A DNA stretch of 64,000 bases from Kosakonia sp. SMBL-WEM22 (lineage in GTDB: Bacteria; Pseudomonadota; Gammaproteobacteria; Enterobacterales; Enterobacteriaceae), in NCBI RefSeq assembly GCF_014490785.1, contig NZ_CP051488.1, forward strand, positions 3,472,001 through 3,536,000, given 5' to 3'. Below, piece by piece: positions 24,668 to 33,523 of the stretch. A model generated the notes under the pieces. The model saw only the letters and a program-made list of their open reading frames with translations. It had not been told where the DNA came from and searched no databases. Position 1 is the first letter of the stretch. Each line of letters starts with the position of its first letter. Both the position numbers and the translations under genes were made by a program.

Positions 24668-24979
24668 ATGAGCACTTCAACCTTCACGCTATACGTCACC
24701 TATTACGGCGATCCGCAGAGCCGTTTTGACCGGGACTATTACGTCAATAATCACATTCCGTTGGTGATGAAAGCGTTCCAGCAGTATGGCCTGCTCAGCG
24801 CAGCCGCCTTCTTCCCGGCCGTTGAGCAGACCGGAACCGTCGCTATCTGTGAATGCATATTCCGCGATGAGGAGGCGATGAAAGCAGCATTCAACTCGGC
24901 AGAAGCACCAGAAGTGATGGGCGATGTGGCCCACTTTACCGATCTGACACCCGCCCATTCGCGCGTCGTTGCGCTTTAA
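24668..24979 (+). CDS. EthD-family protein
   Basis: This 103-residue dimeric alpha/beta-barrel protein of the EthD family opens with 'TLYVTYYGDPQSRFDRDYYVNNHIPLVMKAF', which contains the family's F/Y-D..YY...H.PL core. 'VAICECIFRDEEAMKAAFNS' forms the second strand and helix. EthD was first seen in ether-degradation clusters, and homologues act as small accessory or tailoring enzymes on aromatic or polyketide-like compounds. AGAGGTCACACG precedes the start. It is monocistronic; a gene on the other strand ends 44 bases later. Confidence 0.85.
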   Translation: MSTSTFTLYVTYYGDPQSRFDRDYYVNNHIPLVMKAFQQYGLLSAAAFFPAVEQTGTVAICECIFRDEEAMKAAFNSAEAPEVMGDVAHFTDLTPAHSRVVAL

Positions 24980-25022
24980 GTATCAAGCAAAAGGCCGATG
25001 CTGAAGCACCGGCCTTTCTATT

Positions 25023-25889
25023 TTACTGCGCGGCAAGCGCCGCCACAAAGTCGCGGTAGGTGTGCAGCGGGCGGCCAAGCAGCGCCACCAGCCGCTCCCT
25101 GTCGCCATCATGTGGGATCATGCCCTCGCTGACGTAGCGCTCGGCCATCAGGCGCATCTCATAGGCCATCCATTTCGGCATAAATTCCGCCATGCCCGCT
25201 TCGAAAGCATCCGGGCTGTCCCCGCCGTACATCACCTCGCGCCCGAGTACATCGCGCCAGATTGCCGCCGCATCGTTACCGGTCAACGTATCGGGGCCAA
25301 CGAGGTTAATCGTCTCGACGGGCAGCTTCTCGTGCGCCTGGTCGCGCCGAACAAGTTCAATAGCTGCCACCTCGGCGATATCGCGCGTATCCACCATCGC
25401 CAGACCCCTGCTGCCAATCGGCATCAGGTAAACGCCATGGTTAACGATCACCTCCTTAATCATCGCCTCGTTGTCGATAAAGTAGGTGGGGCGCAGAATA
25501 GTGGCGCTGAAGCCCATCGCGGTAAGCATGCGCTCGGCACCATATTTAACCGCGAAATGCGGCACATTGACGGCGGCATCAGCGCCGAAAACCGAGAGAT
25601 AAACTACACGTTCAACGCCAGCTTCCCGGGCGATGTTGAACGTAATCAGCGTCTGGGTATATTCGTCGGCGGCAACCGCATTGAGTAAAAACAGCGTTCT
25701 GATGCCACTGAAAGCCACGCGCAGGGCGTCGATATCCAGCAGATCGCCCTTAACCACCTCTACATTGTCAGCAAAACTGGCCTTTGCGGGATCGCGGGTC
25801 ATTACGCGAACATCAGCGCCGCGGCGAAGAAGCTGATCAACAACGTGGCGGCCAACGCGGCCGGTTGCTCCGGTAACAAGAATAGTCAT
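25023..25889 (-). CDS. NmrA-like NAD(P)-binding protein (atypical SDR)
   Basis: This 288-residue protein has the atypical-SDR dinucleotide motif TGATGRVGRHV (residues about 6-16), a basic residue set for NADP (RVMTRDP), and the NmrA-like segment 'VERVVYLSVFGADAAVNVPH..KYGAERML'. The catalytic Tyr/Lys spacing is not that of classical SDRs. QOR2-type and AzoB-type reductases as well as redox sensors share this layout. GGAG precedes the start by 8 bases. It is divergent from the LysR gene at 25998, which probably controls it. Confidence 0.88.
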   Translation of the reverse strand: MTILVTGATGRVGRHVVDQLLRRGADVRVMTRDPAKASFADNVEVVKGDLLDIDALRVAFSGIRTLFLLNAVAADEYTQTLITFNIAREAGVERVVYLSVFGADAAVNVPHFAVKYGAERMLTAMGFSATILRPTYFIDNEAMIKEVIVNHGVYLMPIGSRGLAMVDTRDIAEVAAIELVRRDQAHEKLPVETINLVGPDTLTGNDAAAIWRDVLGREVMYGGDSPDAFEAGMAEFMPKWMAYEMRLMAERYVSEGMIPHDGDRERLVALLGRPLHTYRDFVAALAAQ

Positions 25890-25997
25890 GATGTTTACTC
25901 CGTAATATCTGGTGGGTGTAACCAGAGACTATCCCGATCCATTTTGGCCCGGAAGAGGCTATTATTTGCACACTCTGTTCCAAAAATGAGACAGCTA

Positions 25998-26873
25998 ATG
26001 GATATCAACGCATTAAAAGAGTTTCACCTTATCGCCGCAGCAGGCGGGATTGGTGCCGCCAGCCGCGCCAGCGGTAAGCCGAAGGCCACCCTTTCGCGCA
26101 GGCTGACCGATCTCGAAGAGTCGCTGGGCGTGCGTCTGGTGGAGCGCGGCGGCCAGAAGCTGAAGATCACCGAAGCGGGCGAGCGCCTGCTGGCGCGTAC
26201 GCTGGGTGCGATCCGTGAAATTGATGAAGCGGTTGAATCGGCGCGGGAAGATAACGCCGCGCCCGCAGGGTGGCTGCGTGTTGCCGCTCCGCTGCTCTTT
26301 TCGCAGCTGGCGCTGGGGCGGCTGATGGCGGAATTTCGCCAGCGCTATCCGCAGATCCATATTGAGGTTGTCTCGGAAAACCGCATCAGTGATTTAGTAG
26401 AGGAGCAGTTTGATGTGGCGATCCGCATTAATCCGCAGGCAGACAGTTCGCTGGTTGGCCGATGCTTCGCCAGGGATAAGCTGGTGCTGGTCGCCGCACC
26501 TTCCGTTAGCCTGCCCGCTGCGGATGGGCAAAGCGTGCCGACGATCCCGGCCATTGTCTTGTCAACGCATACAGAAGGAAGTGACTGGATCGTTGAGAAC
26601 GGACAGCGCCGCTTTACGCCGCAGCCGGTGATGCGCCTCTCCTCGCTGCTGACCGTCCGCGATGCGGTTCTGGCCGGTGCCGGTGCGGCGATGGTGCCGA
26701 AGTCAATCGTCACTGCTTATCTGGAGAGAGGGGAACTGATAAGTTGGGGGGAAGCGGATACGCTTACCGAGCTGTGGGTGCTGCACACCTCACGTCGGCT
26801 GCAGAGCCCGAAAGTGAAAGCTTTTGTAGCGTTTATCTGTGAATACTATCCCGCTGGCTGGTTCTCTACCTGA
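25998..26873 (+). CDS. LysR-family regulator
   Basis: This 291-residue LysR regulator has its helix-turn-helix at residues about 4-60 ('LKEFHLIAAAGGIGAASRASGKPKATLSRRLTDLEESLGVRLVERG'). The effector domain contains 'DLVEEQFDVAIRINPQADSSLVGRCFARDKLVLVAAP'. I chose the ATG at 25998 to fit the family N-terminus; another at 25986 adds only four residues. The longer open frame upstream is antisense to the NmrA-like gene. It is divergent from that gene with a 108-base gap, which predicts control of that gene. Confidence 0.88.
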   Translation: MDINALKEFHLIAAAGGIGAASRASGKPKATLSRRLTDLEESLGVRLVERGGQKLKITEAGERLLARTLGAIREIDEAVESAREDNAAPAGWLRVAAPLLFSQLALGRLMAEFRQRYPQIHIEVVSENRISDLVEEQFDVAIRINPQADSSLVGRCFARDKLVLVAAPSVSLPAADGQSVPTIPAIVLSTHTEGSDWIVENGQRRFTPQPVMRLSSLLTVRDAVLAGAGAAMVPKSIVTAYLERGELISWGEADTLTELWVLHTSRRLQSPKVKAFVAFICEYYPAGWFST

Positions 26874-26910
26874 GGCGAGCGGGAGATATGATGCCAGGAA
26901 TGGGTGCTTT

Positions 26911-27126
26911 TCACTGCTCGCTGGCAGCAACGCCCTCACTGGCAACGTGGCGAATAGCGGATTCATAGACGTCGTTCATTCCATCCACTGCCTTCGCTTT
27001 TGCCGCTTTTAACTCCTTGAGAATACCCTCCTTCTCAACGCGTTTTCCAACTGATATCAATGATGATACCGCGTGCCCGATAACCATATAGACTTCACTT
27101 ACACGCTCTGAACTTATGATATCCAT
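26911..27126 (-). CDS. Small helical protein of unknown function
   Basis: This 71-residue protein is predicted to be all-helical: 'VSEVYMVIGHAVSSLISVGKRVEKEGILKELKAAKAKAVDGMNDVYESAIRHVASE'. The pattern of a hydrophobic first helix and a basic linker recalls small Hha/YmgB-like modulators, but there is no residue match I would call homology. GGGAGGGAAGTGA precedes the ATG at 27126. It lies convergent to the LysR gene and beside an A/T-rich gap. Confidence 0.55.
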   Translation of the reverse strand: MDIISSERVSEVYMVIGHAVSSLISVGKRVEKEGILKELKAAKAKAVDGMNDVYESAIRHVASEGVAASEQ

Positions 27127-27332
27127 TCACTTCCCTCCCGCGTAGATGTCGCATCTGTAATTATCTGCTGCGCAAGCAGCCAGGTGAGTAAGGTATGTCG
27201 ACGTTGTCCCATCTATTTATAAAGTAATTTACCTGCAAACTCATCACTATTTAATGAGGATTGTCTGAAGGTGAGTTAAATATTTTTTCGATTTTAAAGA
27301 AGTTGTTAACTATTGATACTGCTGAAGGTTTT

Positions 27333-27491
27333 ATGACAATAAAAAATAAAAAAAGGAATGGCGAAACAAACTTTCTGGCTAATAAAAAGTTAAAAAAGTG
27401 GCAGGGGACATCATCTCCTGCCGACTATAATCCGACAACGGCACCTGAACCCTGTGCGCTTTATAACCCCAGTGTGACGGAGAAAGCTTAG
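27333..27491 (+). CDS. Possible 52-residue basic peptide
   Basis: ATG at 27333 is preceded by GAAGG at good spacing. The frame encodes a lysine-rich N-terminus (MTIKNKKRNGETNFLANKKLKKW) and a proline-rich tail with two Cys-free repeats of 'NP'. No family is recognised. The surrounding gap 27134-27644 is A/T-rich with nothing else visible. A TTG start at 27261 would extend the frame. Real coding is uncertain. Confidence 0.3.
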   Translation: MTIKNKKRNGETNFLANKKLKKWQGTSSPADYNPTTAPEPCALYNPSVTEKA

Positions 27492-27644
27492 AAAAACCTT
27501 AACGCTGCGGTCTTTTTCGACACGTTAACAAGCGCCGCTCGCTGAAATATGCCGATGCCACCCCCTGGTTTTTGCTTAAGGATCTACTCAGCCAAACAGT
27601 CCACGCGAGGTATGATACTGCTTCAGTCATATGTGGAGCAGAAG

Positions 27645-28133
27645 ATGGACAAGGACACACTGGTTAGCCTGGTGAAATTTAAGCGCTGGATGGATGGCGA
27701 AACCCTCAAGGCCATTAAGGCGATCGACGAAACGGCGCACCCGCAAAAGCGCCACCTGATGGTAAGGCTGATGAATCATATTTATGTCGTCGACATGATT
27801 TTCAGGGCCAATCTCACCGGTCAGCAGCACGGTTATACCGCGCTAAATACCCCGGAAACGCCCACCCTGGAAGAGCTTGAAGTGAAGATGGCCGACTGCG
27901 CCGCATGGTATATCGAGCATATTGGCACCCTCTCCTCGTACGATCTTGAAAACGCCATCAGCTTCCGTTTTGTCGACGGGGGGCACGGCGAGATGCGCGC
28001 TATCGATATGCTGAACCACGTGCTGTTCCATGGCACCTATCATCGCGGCGCGGTCGGCTGGATGATTTCAGAGTGCGGCGGCGTCGCGCCAAAGGATGTA
28101 TTAACCGTTTTTCTGCGCGACCATAATCACTGA
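27645..28133 (+). CDS. DinB-family protein
   Basis: This 162-residue four-helix-bundle protein of the DinB superfamily has the metal-ligand pattern visible as His in 'RLMNHIYVVDMIF' (about residue 46) and the HGTYHRGAVG pair (about 131-140). DinB-like proteins are metal-dependent thiol transferases or hydrolases (for example bacillithiol or mycothiol transferases in Gram-positives); the thiol partner in enterobacteria is unclear. I chose the ATG at 27645 behind GGAGCAGAAG. It is followed by a VOC gene 38 bases on, probably in the same transcript. Confidence 0.85.
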   Translation: MDKDTLVSLVKFKRWMDGETLKAIKAIDETAHPQKRHLMVRLMNHIYVVDMIFRANLTGQQHGYTALNTPETPTLEELEVKMADCAAWYIEHIGTLSSYDLENAISFRFVDGGHGEMRAIDMLNHVLFHGTYHRGAVGWMISECGGVAPKDVLTVFLRDHNH

Positions 28134-28171
28134 CGGCTGCTTTTTTCTGCAAGCGAGCCAGGAGCCAAACC

Positions 28172-28582
28172 ATGCTGATGTATACCACCCTAGGCAGCAA
28201 CGATTTACCGTCGATGACGCGTTTCTATGACGCGATTTTCGCGGTGCTGGGCGTGCCGCGCATCCCGGCGTGGAGTGAGAAGTGGGCGATGTGGGGCGAG
28301 CCGCCAGACCAGGGGTTTAGTTTTTGCATCTGCCCGACTTTCGATAATGAAAGGGCGACGGCGGGCAACGGGACGATGTTCTCCTTCCGCGCCAGCAGCG
28401 CAGAGCAGGTAAAGCAATTTCATGCAGCAGGGCTTAAAAATGGCGGCAGTGATGAGGGCGCGCCCGGTCTGCGGGAGGCCTACGGCCCGGATTTCTATGT
28501 TGCTTATCTGCGGGATCCCGAAGGACACAAACTGGCCTGCGTATGCCACCCCTGGCATCCGGAAATAGATAACCCAGCCTGA
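28172..28582 (+). CDS. VOC-family protein
   Basis: This 136-residue vicinal-oxygen-chelate-fold protein has 'MYTTLGSNDLPSMTRFYDAIFAVLGVPR' as its first beta-alpha unit and 'YGPDFYVAYLRDPEGHKLACVCH' at the C-terminus. The acidic-histidine residues of 'DPEGHKL' are the usual metal-ligand position. This subgroup is annotated as glyoxalase-like with unknown substrate. AGGAG lies 7 bases before the ATG. It follows the DinB-like gene closely. Confidence 0.87.
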   Translation: MLMYTTLGSNDLPSMTRFYDAIFAVLGVPRIPAWSEKWAMWGEPPDQGFSFCICPTFDNERATAGNGTMFSFRASSAEQVKQFHAAGLKNGGSDEGAPGLREAYGPDFYVAYLRDPEGHKLACVCHPWHPEIDNPA

Positions 28583-28667
28583 TAGTTCTTGTGTTATTAC
28601 TGGTCAGACTAAAAAACGCTCCAGAACGGCCTTTATCGTATGGGCTTATGCATAAGGATTCGATGTC

Positions 28668-29570
28668 ATGGAAATCACTATTCAGACCCCACTGCTGCAC
28701 TCGCTGCCGCTAAGCCAGCACAGCGGATGCAATGTGTGGCTGAAAATGGAGTCTGCTCAGCCCACCGGCTCGTTCAAACTTCGCAGCGCGGCCCATGCTT
28801 GTAGCTATTATGCAGAACGGGGCGCAAAAGGCTTTATCAGTTCGTCGGGCGGCAATGCGGGCATTGCGGTGGCGCACAGCTGCCGCAAACTGGGACTGCC
28901 GGTCACCGTTGTGGTGCCTGAAACCACCTCGCTGCGGGCGAGAGATCTGATCGAGCAGGAAGGGGCCAGCCTTGTGGTACACGGCAAGGTGTGGAGCGAG
29001 GCGAACGATTATGCTCTCTCTCTAGCCACCGATGAGGTGATTTATATTCACCCCTTTGATAATCCGCTCCTGTGGGCAGGCATCAGCACGCTGGTGGATG
29101 AGGTCATCTCTGCCGGCGTGATCCCGGACGCCGTGATCCTGTCGGTCGGCGGCGGTAGCCTGCTCTCCGGCATCGCTCAGGGGCTGGAAAAACATCAGTT
29201 GAGCCATATCCCGATCTATGCCGTTGAAACCGAGGGCACTGCGTCGCTTAACGCCTCGGTCAACGCCGGGAAACGGGTGCGTCTGGAGAAGGTGAGCGGC
29301 ATCGCCACAACCCTTGCCGCCAGCCAGGTGTGTGAAAATGCGTTTAACGTTGCCAGCCGCCTTGAGGTGAGAAGCCAGGTTGTCTCTGACGCGGAAGCGG
29401 TGCGCGCCAGCCGCCTGTTCCTTGACGACCATCGCGTGCTGACCGAGCCCGCCTGCGGCGTGTCGCTCTCGCTGCTCTATGACAATAAACTCCGCTTTAA
29501 TCCCACCGATAACGTGCTGGTGATTGTCTGCGGCGGGGCATCGGTGACGCTGGAAAGCCTGCTCGGCTAA
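28668..29570 (+). CDS. PLP-dependent serine/threonine dehydratase-like enzyme
   Basis: This 300-residue fold-type II PLP enzyme has the Schiff-base lysine in 'QPTGSFKLRSAAHA' (about residue 36), the substrate-binding loop SSGGNAGIAVA, and the phosphate-binding glycine loop SVGGGSLLSGI. The layout matches L-serine dehydratase (SDS) and catabolic threonine deaminase, which turn Ser or Thr into pyruvate or 2-oxobutyrate plus ammonia. No ACT regulatory domain is present, so it is probably not the biosynthetic IlvA type. AAGGA lies 9 bases before the ATG. Confidence 0.88.
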   Translation: MEITIQTPLLHSLPLSQHSGCNVWLKMESAQPTGSFKLRSAAHACSYYAERGAKGFISSSGGNAGIAVAHSCRKLGLPVTVVVPETTSLRARDLIEQEGASLVVHGKVWSEANDYALSLATDEVIYIHPFDNPLLWAGISTLVDEVISAGVIPDAVILSVGGGSLLSGIAQGLEKHQLSHIPIYAVETEGTASLNASVNAGKRVRLEKVSGIATTLAASQVCENAFNVASRLEVRSQVVSDAEAVRASRLFLDDHRVLTEPACGVSLSLLYDNKLRFNPTDNVLVIVCGGASVTLESLLG

Positions 29571-29616
29571 TACTCTTCCTGGGCCGCTACATCGAGTCCC
29601 GACATGTCAAAGATCG

Positions 29617-30009
29617 CTATTTGGCGCTGCCTAAATGGCGATCGCCTTCGCTCCCTTCGAGCATTAGGGTCGTCTCTTCAATGCGCAGAAAACGCCCGGC
29701 ATCATCGAGTTCGGCAAACATATAAACTTCCATAAGCACCTCAGTGCCGTCGCGCTTAGTACACAAAACGCGGTGGCGGGTAGCGTACAGCGGCCCGGTG
29801 CGCAGTTCATCCAGCACATCTATTTTCGCCCCCACGCTGATCTCCCGAAGCTTGCCGGCATGTTGAGTAAACCCTTCACGATCTTCCCGGATGCCATTGG
29901 TGCGTTGTCGGTAGGCGGGGCTAAAGTAGCGCTCAATTACCTGCTCCAGCGGCAGTTGCTGCTGGTTGATGATCTTATCCAGAACGGTGGCGATAGTTGT
30001 CGTTTGCAT
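29617..30009 (-). CDS. SnoaL/NTF2-like protein
   Basis: This 130-residue protein has a cone-shaped NTF2-like fold pattern: an N-terminal helix with 'LEQVIERYFSPAYRQRTNGIREDREGF', then antiparallel strands ('KIDVLDELRTGPLYATRHRVLCTKRDGTEVLMEVYMFAELDDAGRFLRIEETTLML'). The 'F.ELDD.GRI..' end is typical of SnoaL-like ketosteroid-isomerase relatives. GAGGAGCACCT precedes the start. It is divergent from the AraC regulator at 30102 with 92 bases between, and is its likely target. The ligand is unknown. Confidence 0.82.
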   Translation of the reverse strand: MQTTTIATVLDKIINQQQLPLEQVIERYFSPAYRQRTNGIREDREGFTQHAGKLREISVGAKIDVLDELRTGPLYATRHRVLCTKRDGTEVLMEVYMFAELDDAGRFLRIEETTLMLEGSEGDRHLGSAK

Positions 30010-30101
30010 AGGTGCTCCTCAGTGAGTGTAGTGAGGATTTTACCGTCGACCATCTGGCGTCGGTACGCTATAAAAGACAATCAATACGCTTCAGACGCCA
30101 A

Positions 30102-30875
30102 ATGATGAATCAACCGCTAATTCCTTATGCACTGGCTGGAGAGATAGCAGGGCCGACGATTTGGGCGGTGATGCGCCAGTCAGACGCCATGCGCGAAACG
30201 CCGCGCCATCATCACGCTCGTGGGCAACTGCTCGGTGCAGAGCACGGTCTGCTCACGGTCGATGCCGGGCGGAGTCGCTGGGTGGTGCCAGCAACACATG
30301 CTGTGTGGATACCGCCCGACACGCCACACGGCTTAACATCACACGGGCCCTACTCTGGCTGGAGCGTATATGTCGCGGTATCAGCCTGTCATCTGTTGCC
30401 AGATAAACCCTGCACTCTTGCGATGACCGGTCTGCTGCGCGAAGCGGTAGCCCGCGCGGCGGGCTTCGAAGAGATGACGCTCACGCCATCGCAGGAGCGT
30501 CTGGCAGGTGTGATTATTGACGAAATCGGCGCGCTGCCAGAGGTGGATCTTGGTCTGCCCATGCCACAAGATTCGCGTCTCATCAGGATTGCGCATGCGC
30601 TTACCGCTCGTCCGGACGACGATCGCAGGCTGGAGGCGTGGGCCGCCTGGGCGGGCATCTCATCCCGCACGCTTTCGCGGCGATTTAGTGCAGAAACGGG
30701 ATTTAGCTTTAGCGAATGGCGACAGCGGGTGCGGTTACTACGGGCGCTTGAACTTCTGGCGGCAGGCAAGCCGGTGACGGCGATTGCGTTGGAGCTGGGC
30801 TATGATAATGTGAGCGCGTTTATCGCCCTTTTTAGCCGGGTCTTTGGTACCACGCCCGGGCGCTATAACGCTTAA
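30102..30875 (+). CDS. AraC-family regulator with N-terminal cupin (NimR-like)
   Basis: This 257-residue regulator has an N-terminal cupin (residues about 25-85: 'ETPRHHHARGQLLGAEHGLLTVDAG...VVPATHAVWIPPDTPHGL') and a C-terminal double helix-turn-helix (about 165-255: 'RRLEAWAAWAGISSRTLSRRFSAETGFSFSEWRQRVRLLRALELLAAGKPVTAIALELGYDNVSAFIALFSRVFGTTPGRY'). The 'HHHARGQL' cupin and 'SSRTLSRRF..ETG.SF..WRQ..RL..AL' blocks are those of the NimR (YeaM) group. Tandem ATGs stand at 30102 and 30105. It is divergent from the SnoaL-like gene. NimR itself senses 2-nitroimidazole; the ligand here is unknown. Confidence 0.87.
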   Translation: MMNQPLIPYALAGEIAGPTIWAVMRQSDAMRETPRHHHARGQLLGAEHGLLTVDAGRSRWVVPATHAVWIPPDTPHGLTSHGPYSGWSVYVAVSACHLLPDKPCTLAMTGLLREAVARAAGFEEMTLTPSQERLAGVIIDEIGALPEVDLGLPMPQDSRLIRIAHALTARPDDDRRLEAWAAWAGISSRTLSRRFSAETGFSFSEWRQRVRLLRALELLAAGKPVTAIALELGYDNVSAFIALFSRVFGTTPGRYNA

Positions 30876-30915
30876 AACGTGGCGGTAAGGGCACACGCCC
30901 CTACCGCACTAGCGG

Positions 30916-31932
30916 TTACCACTCGACGCAGATTTTACCCAGATGGGAACCGCTCTGCTGATAGGCAAAGGCTTCGCCCAGCGCCTCATAGCGGAAGGTG
31001 CGATCGATAATCGGCTTTTGCTTCATCACTTCCAGCGCCTTCACAAAATCGATCTGATCCTGGCGGCTTGCCACAATCACCCCTTTGATCTGCACCTGTT
31101 TCGCCAGCAGAGAGAGCACCGAGACGCTCGCCTCATCGCCAGACAGGATACCAATCTGCGCGATATGTCCGCCGACCTTCACCGCCTTAAGGGACTCTTT
31201 CAGCGTGGCCGGGCCGCCCACTTCCACCACGTGATCGACGCCAAACCCCTGGGTCAGCTCCAGCACTTTGTCTCCCCATTCCGGCGTGGTTTTGTAGTTG
31301 ATGGTCTCATCCGCACCCAGCTCACGCACAACATCAAGCTTCTTATCGGAAGAGGAGGTCGCGATAACTTTCGCGCCCATCGCTTTCGCAATCTGCAGCG
31401 CGGCGATAGAGACGCCGCCGGTGCCCTGAACCAGCACCGTTTCGCCCGCTTTCAGGTTGCCATCCACCACCAGCGCCCGCCAGGCGGTCAGGGCTGAAGT
31501 GGTGATGGTCGCGGCCTCTTTGTGGCTCCATCCCTGCGGCGCATGGGTGAAGGCGTTTTGCGAGCGCACAACGTATTCACTTGCCATGCCATCGACGCCG
31601 TCACCGGGCGTATGAGCAAAGCCGCTCACCTCGGGGCCCGGCTTGCCTGCCAGCCAGATGGGGAAAAAGGTAGAGACCACGCAATCGCCGACGGCAAACT
31701 CCTCAACGCCCTCGCCCACCTCTTCAACCACGCCCGCGCCATCGGACAGCAGGATGCGGCCGTCCTCAGTCGGGAACTGGCCGCTGGCAACAATCAAATC
31801 ATGAAAGTTCAGCGAGCTGGCTTTAATCGCAACCCGAATTTCACCCGTGCCGGGTCTGCCCGGATCGGCGATATCGGAGACGGTAATGTTTTCCAGGCCG
31901 CCCGGCGCGTTAAGTGTGACTGCTTTCATCAT
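30916..31932 (-). CDS. MDR-family NAD(P)-dependent alcohol dehydrogenase/quinone reductase
   Basis: This 338-residue medium-chain dehydrogenase/reductase has a GroES-like domain ('TGEIRVAIKASSLNFHDLIVASGQFP') and the cofactor motif 'VLVQGTGGVSIAALQIAKAMGAKVIATSSS' (about residues 165-195). The SLNFHD segment replaces the catalytic-zinc Cys region, so it is a zinc-independent member. GGAGAAGC precedes the first of two ATGs. It is convergent with the AraC gene (41-base gap) and divergent from the MscS gene. Confidence 0.88.
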   Translation of the reverse strand: MMKAVTLNAPGGLENITVSDIADPGRPGTGEIRVAIKASSLNFHDLIVASGQFPTEDGRILLSDGAGVVEEVGEGVEEFAVGDCVVSTFFPIWLAGKPGPEVSGFAHTPGDGVDGMASEYVVRSQNAFTHAPQGWSHKEAATITTSALTAWRALVVDGNLKAGETVLVQGTGGVSIAALQIAKAMGAKVIATSSSDKKLDVVRELGADETINYKTTPEWGDKVLELTQGFGVDHVVEVGGPATLKESLKAVKVGGHIAQIGILSGDEASVSVLSLLAKQVQIKGVIVASRQDQIDFVKALEVMKQKPIIDRTFRYEALGEAFAYQQSGSHLGKICVEW

Positions 31933-32142
31933 GCTTCTCCTGTTACAGCGTAAATTTGCGTTAACCAGCCTAAATCATAGGCCCACTTTGTTAAAGGCGA
32001 GCGTTTTTGTGACCGTCGGCACACCGCTGCCCGGCGTGGACTTATATCCCTGTGTTATGTCATGATGCGAATTGGTTAAATTTCTGTATATATGCCTGCC
32101 AGCAGAGCTAATACAGAGGCATACTCGTTCAGGCGATAAGTA

Positions 32143-33405
32143 ATGGCGTATTTGAATTCTTTATTGACGTTTATTGAAGGCAGGCCGGCGCTGGCCATTG
32201 TTTTAAATATTATTTTGCTGATCGTCGCTGGCATGTTCGCGCACCTGATGTGCAAATTCCTGCTGATAAAAGTCGTGCGTAAAGTCTTCTTTGCCAGCCA
32301 TAAAAAAGATGTGCCGCTGGAAAAAGATCGCCGTATTGCCGAAAAGCTCTCCAACTTCGTGCCGGTTCTTACGGTCTATTACCTGCTGCAGTTTATGGAA
32401 AATATGCCAGCATCGCTGGTGACGGCCATAAATACCATGTGCGGCATTTTGTTCTTTATTTTTCTCTCGGTATTTTTCAACGAGATGCTGGATATTGTTA
32501 ATAGCTCCTATCTGCGCAAGACCAAGCGTAAAAATCACTCGATTAAGGGCTATATCCAGATAGGCAAAATCTTAATTCACGTTATTGCCGCGATCATGAT
32601 CCTCGCGGTGATGTCGAACAAATCGCCAGCCATTATCATCTCCAGCCTTGGTGCCGTGGCGGCGGTGCTGATGTTAGTGTTTCAACACACCCTGCTCTCG
32701 CTGGTCGCCAACGTTCAGGTCTCCTCAAATGATGTCCTGCAACTGGGGGACTGGATTGAGATGCCGGATAAAAACCTGAGCGGTGAAGTGACCGATATCG
32801 CGCTGCACACCATCACTATCCGTAACTGGGATAACACCATCTCCCGTATTCCGACGAAAAACTTCCTTACGGAAACCTATACCAACTGGCAGGCGATGTT
32901 CTCCTCCGGCGCGCGCCGCATTATGCGCAGCACAAATATTGATCAGCACTCGGTGACCTTTCTCTCGCAGGAGATGCTGGCTCCCATGCTGGCGATACGC
33001 GGCGTGAGTGACCCCCTGTCAAAACTGCTCGATGGCCGCGATCCGATGGGCGTGGCGGACAGCTGGTTTATCGATAATGGCCTGACAAATTTAACCCTCT
33101 TCCGCCACTATTTAATGGCTTATCTCGCCGAGCGGCAGGATATTGTCAAAGAGATGTACATTGTCGTCAGAACACTAAAACCGTCACCGGCCGGCATCCC
33201 GCTGGAGATTTACTGCTTCACCACGTCGACCCTGTGGGCGGATTATGAGAATACGCAATCAGCGATATTTGAATATATCACCGCGGTAGCAGGACAATTC
33301 TCCCTGCGCTTATATCAATATCCCGCAGGCCACGATTTCTGGCGCTTATCGCAGCAACACGCGATGCAGAGAAGCGTGCCGCCCACCGACGGGCAACAGG
33401 TTTAG
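32143..33405 (+). CDS. MscS-family mechanosensitive channel, YbdG-like
   Basis: This 420-residue channel protein has transmembrane segments at about 15-38, 65-82, 95-115, 145-162 and 172-195. The last, pore-lining one carries 'ISSLGAVAAVLMLVFQHTLLSLVANVQV'. The MscS beta domain follows ('DVLQLGDWIEMPDKNLSGEVTDIALHTITIRNWDNTISRIPTKNFL'), then an alpha/beta C-terminal domain. The length and the extra C-terminal part match the YbdG/MscM branch, not MscS itself. It opens under membrane tension to release solutes on osmotic downshock. Monocistronic. Confidence 0.88.
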   Translation: MAYLNSLLTFIEGRPALAIVLNIILLIVAGMFAHLMCKFLLIKVVRKVFFASHKKDVPLEKDRRIAEKLSNFVPVLTVYYLLQFMENMPASLVTAINTMCGILFFIFLSVFFNEMLDIVNSSYLRKTKRKNHSIKGYIQIGKILIHVIAAIMILAVMSNKSPAIIISSLGAVAAVLMLVFQHTLLSLVANVQVSSNDVLQLGDWIEMPDKNLSGEVTDIALHTITIRNWDNTISRIPTKNFLTETYTNWQAMFSSGARRIMRSTNIDQHSVTFLSQEMLAPMLAIRGVSDPLSKLLDGRDPMGVADSWFIDNGLTNLTLFRHYLMAYLAERQDIVKEMYIVVRTLKPSPAGIPLEIYCFTTSTLWADYENTQSAIFEYITAVAGQFSLRLYQYPAGHDFWRLSQQHAMQRSVPPTDGQQV

Positions 33406-33523
33406 CGGGGGAAATATGTAGGTGACCGGGCGCGGGAGCCCTCTCCCCATGCCGGTTCTGCTTCGTATCCGGCAGCGAACTGCCGTCGCATATAAAGCCT
33501 CTGATGAGGCTTTTTTATGACCG

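Noticed and set aside
27261..27332. TTG-initiated extension of the 52-residue peptide
   Set aside because: A rare start codon without a good ribosome site; the internal ATG at 27333 follows GAAGG.
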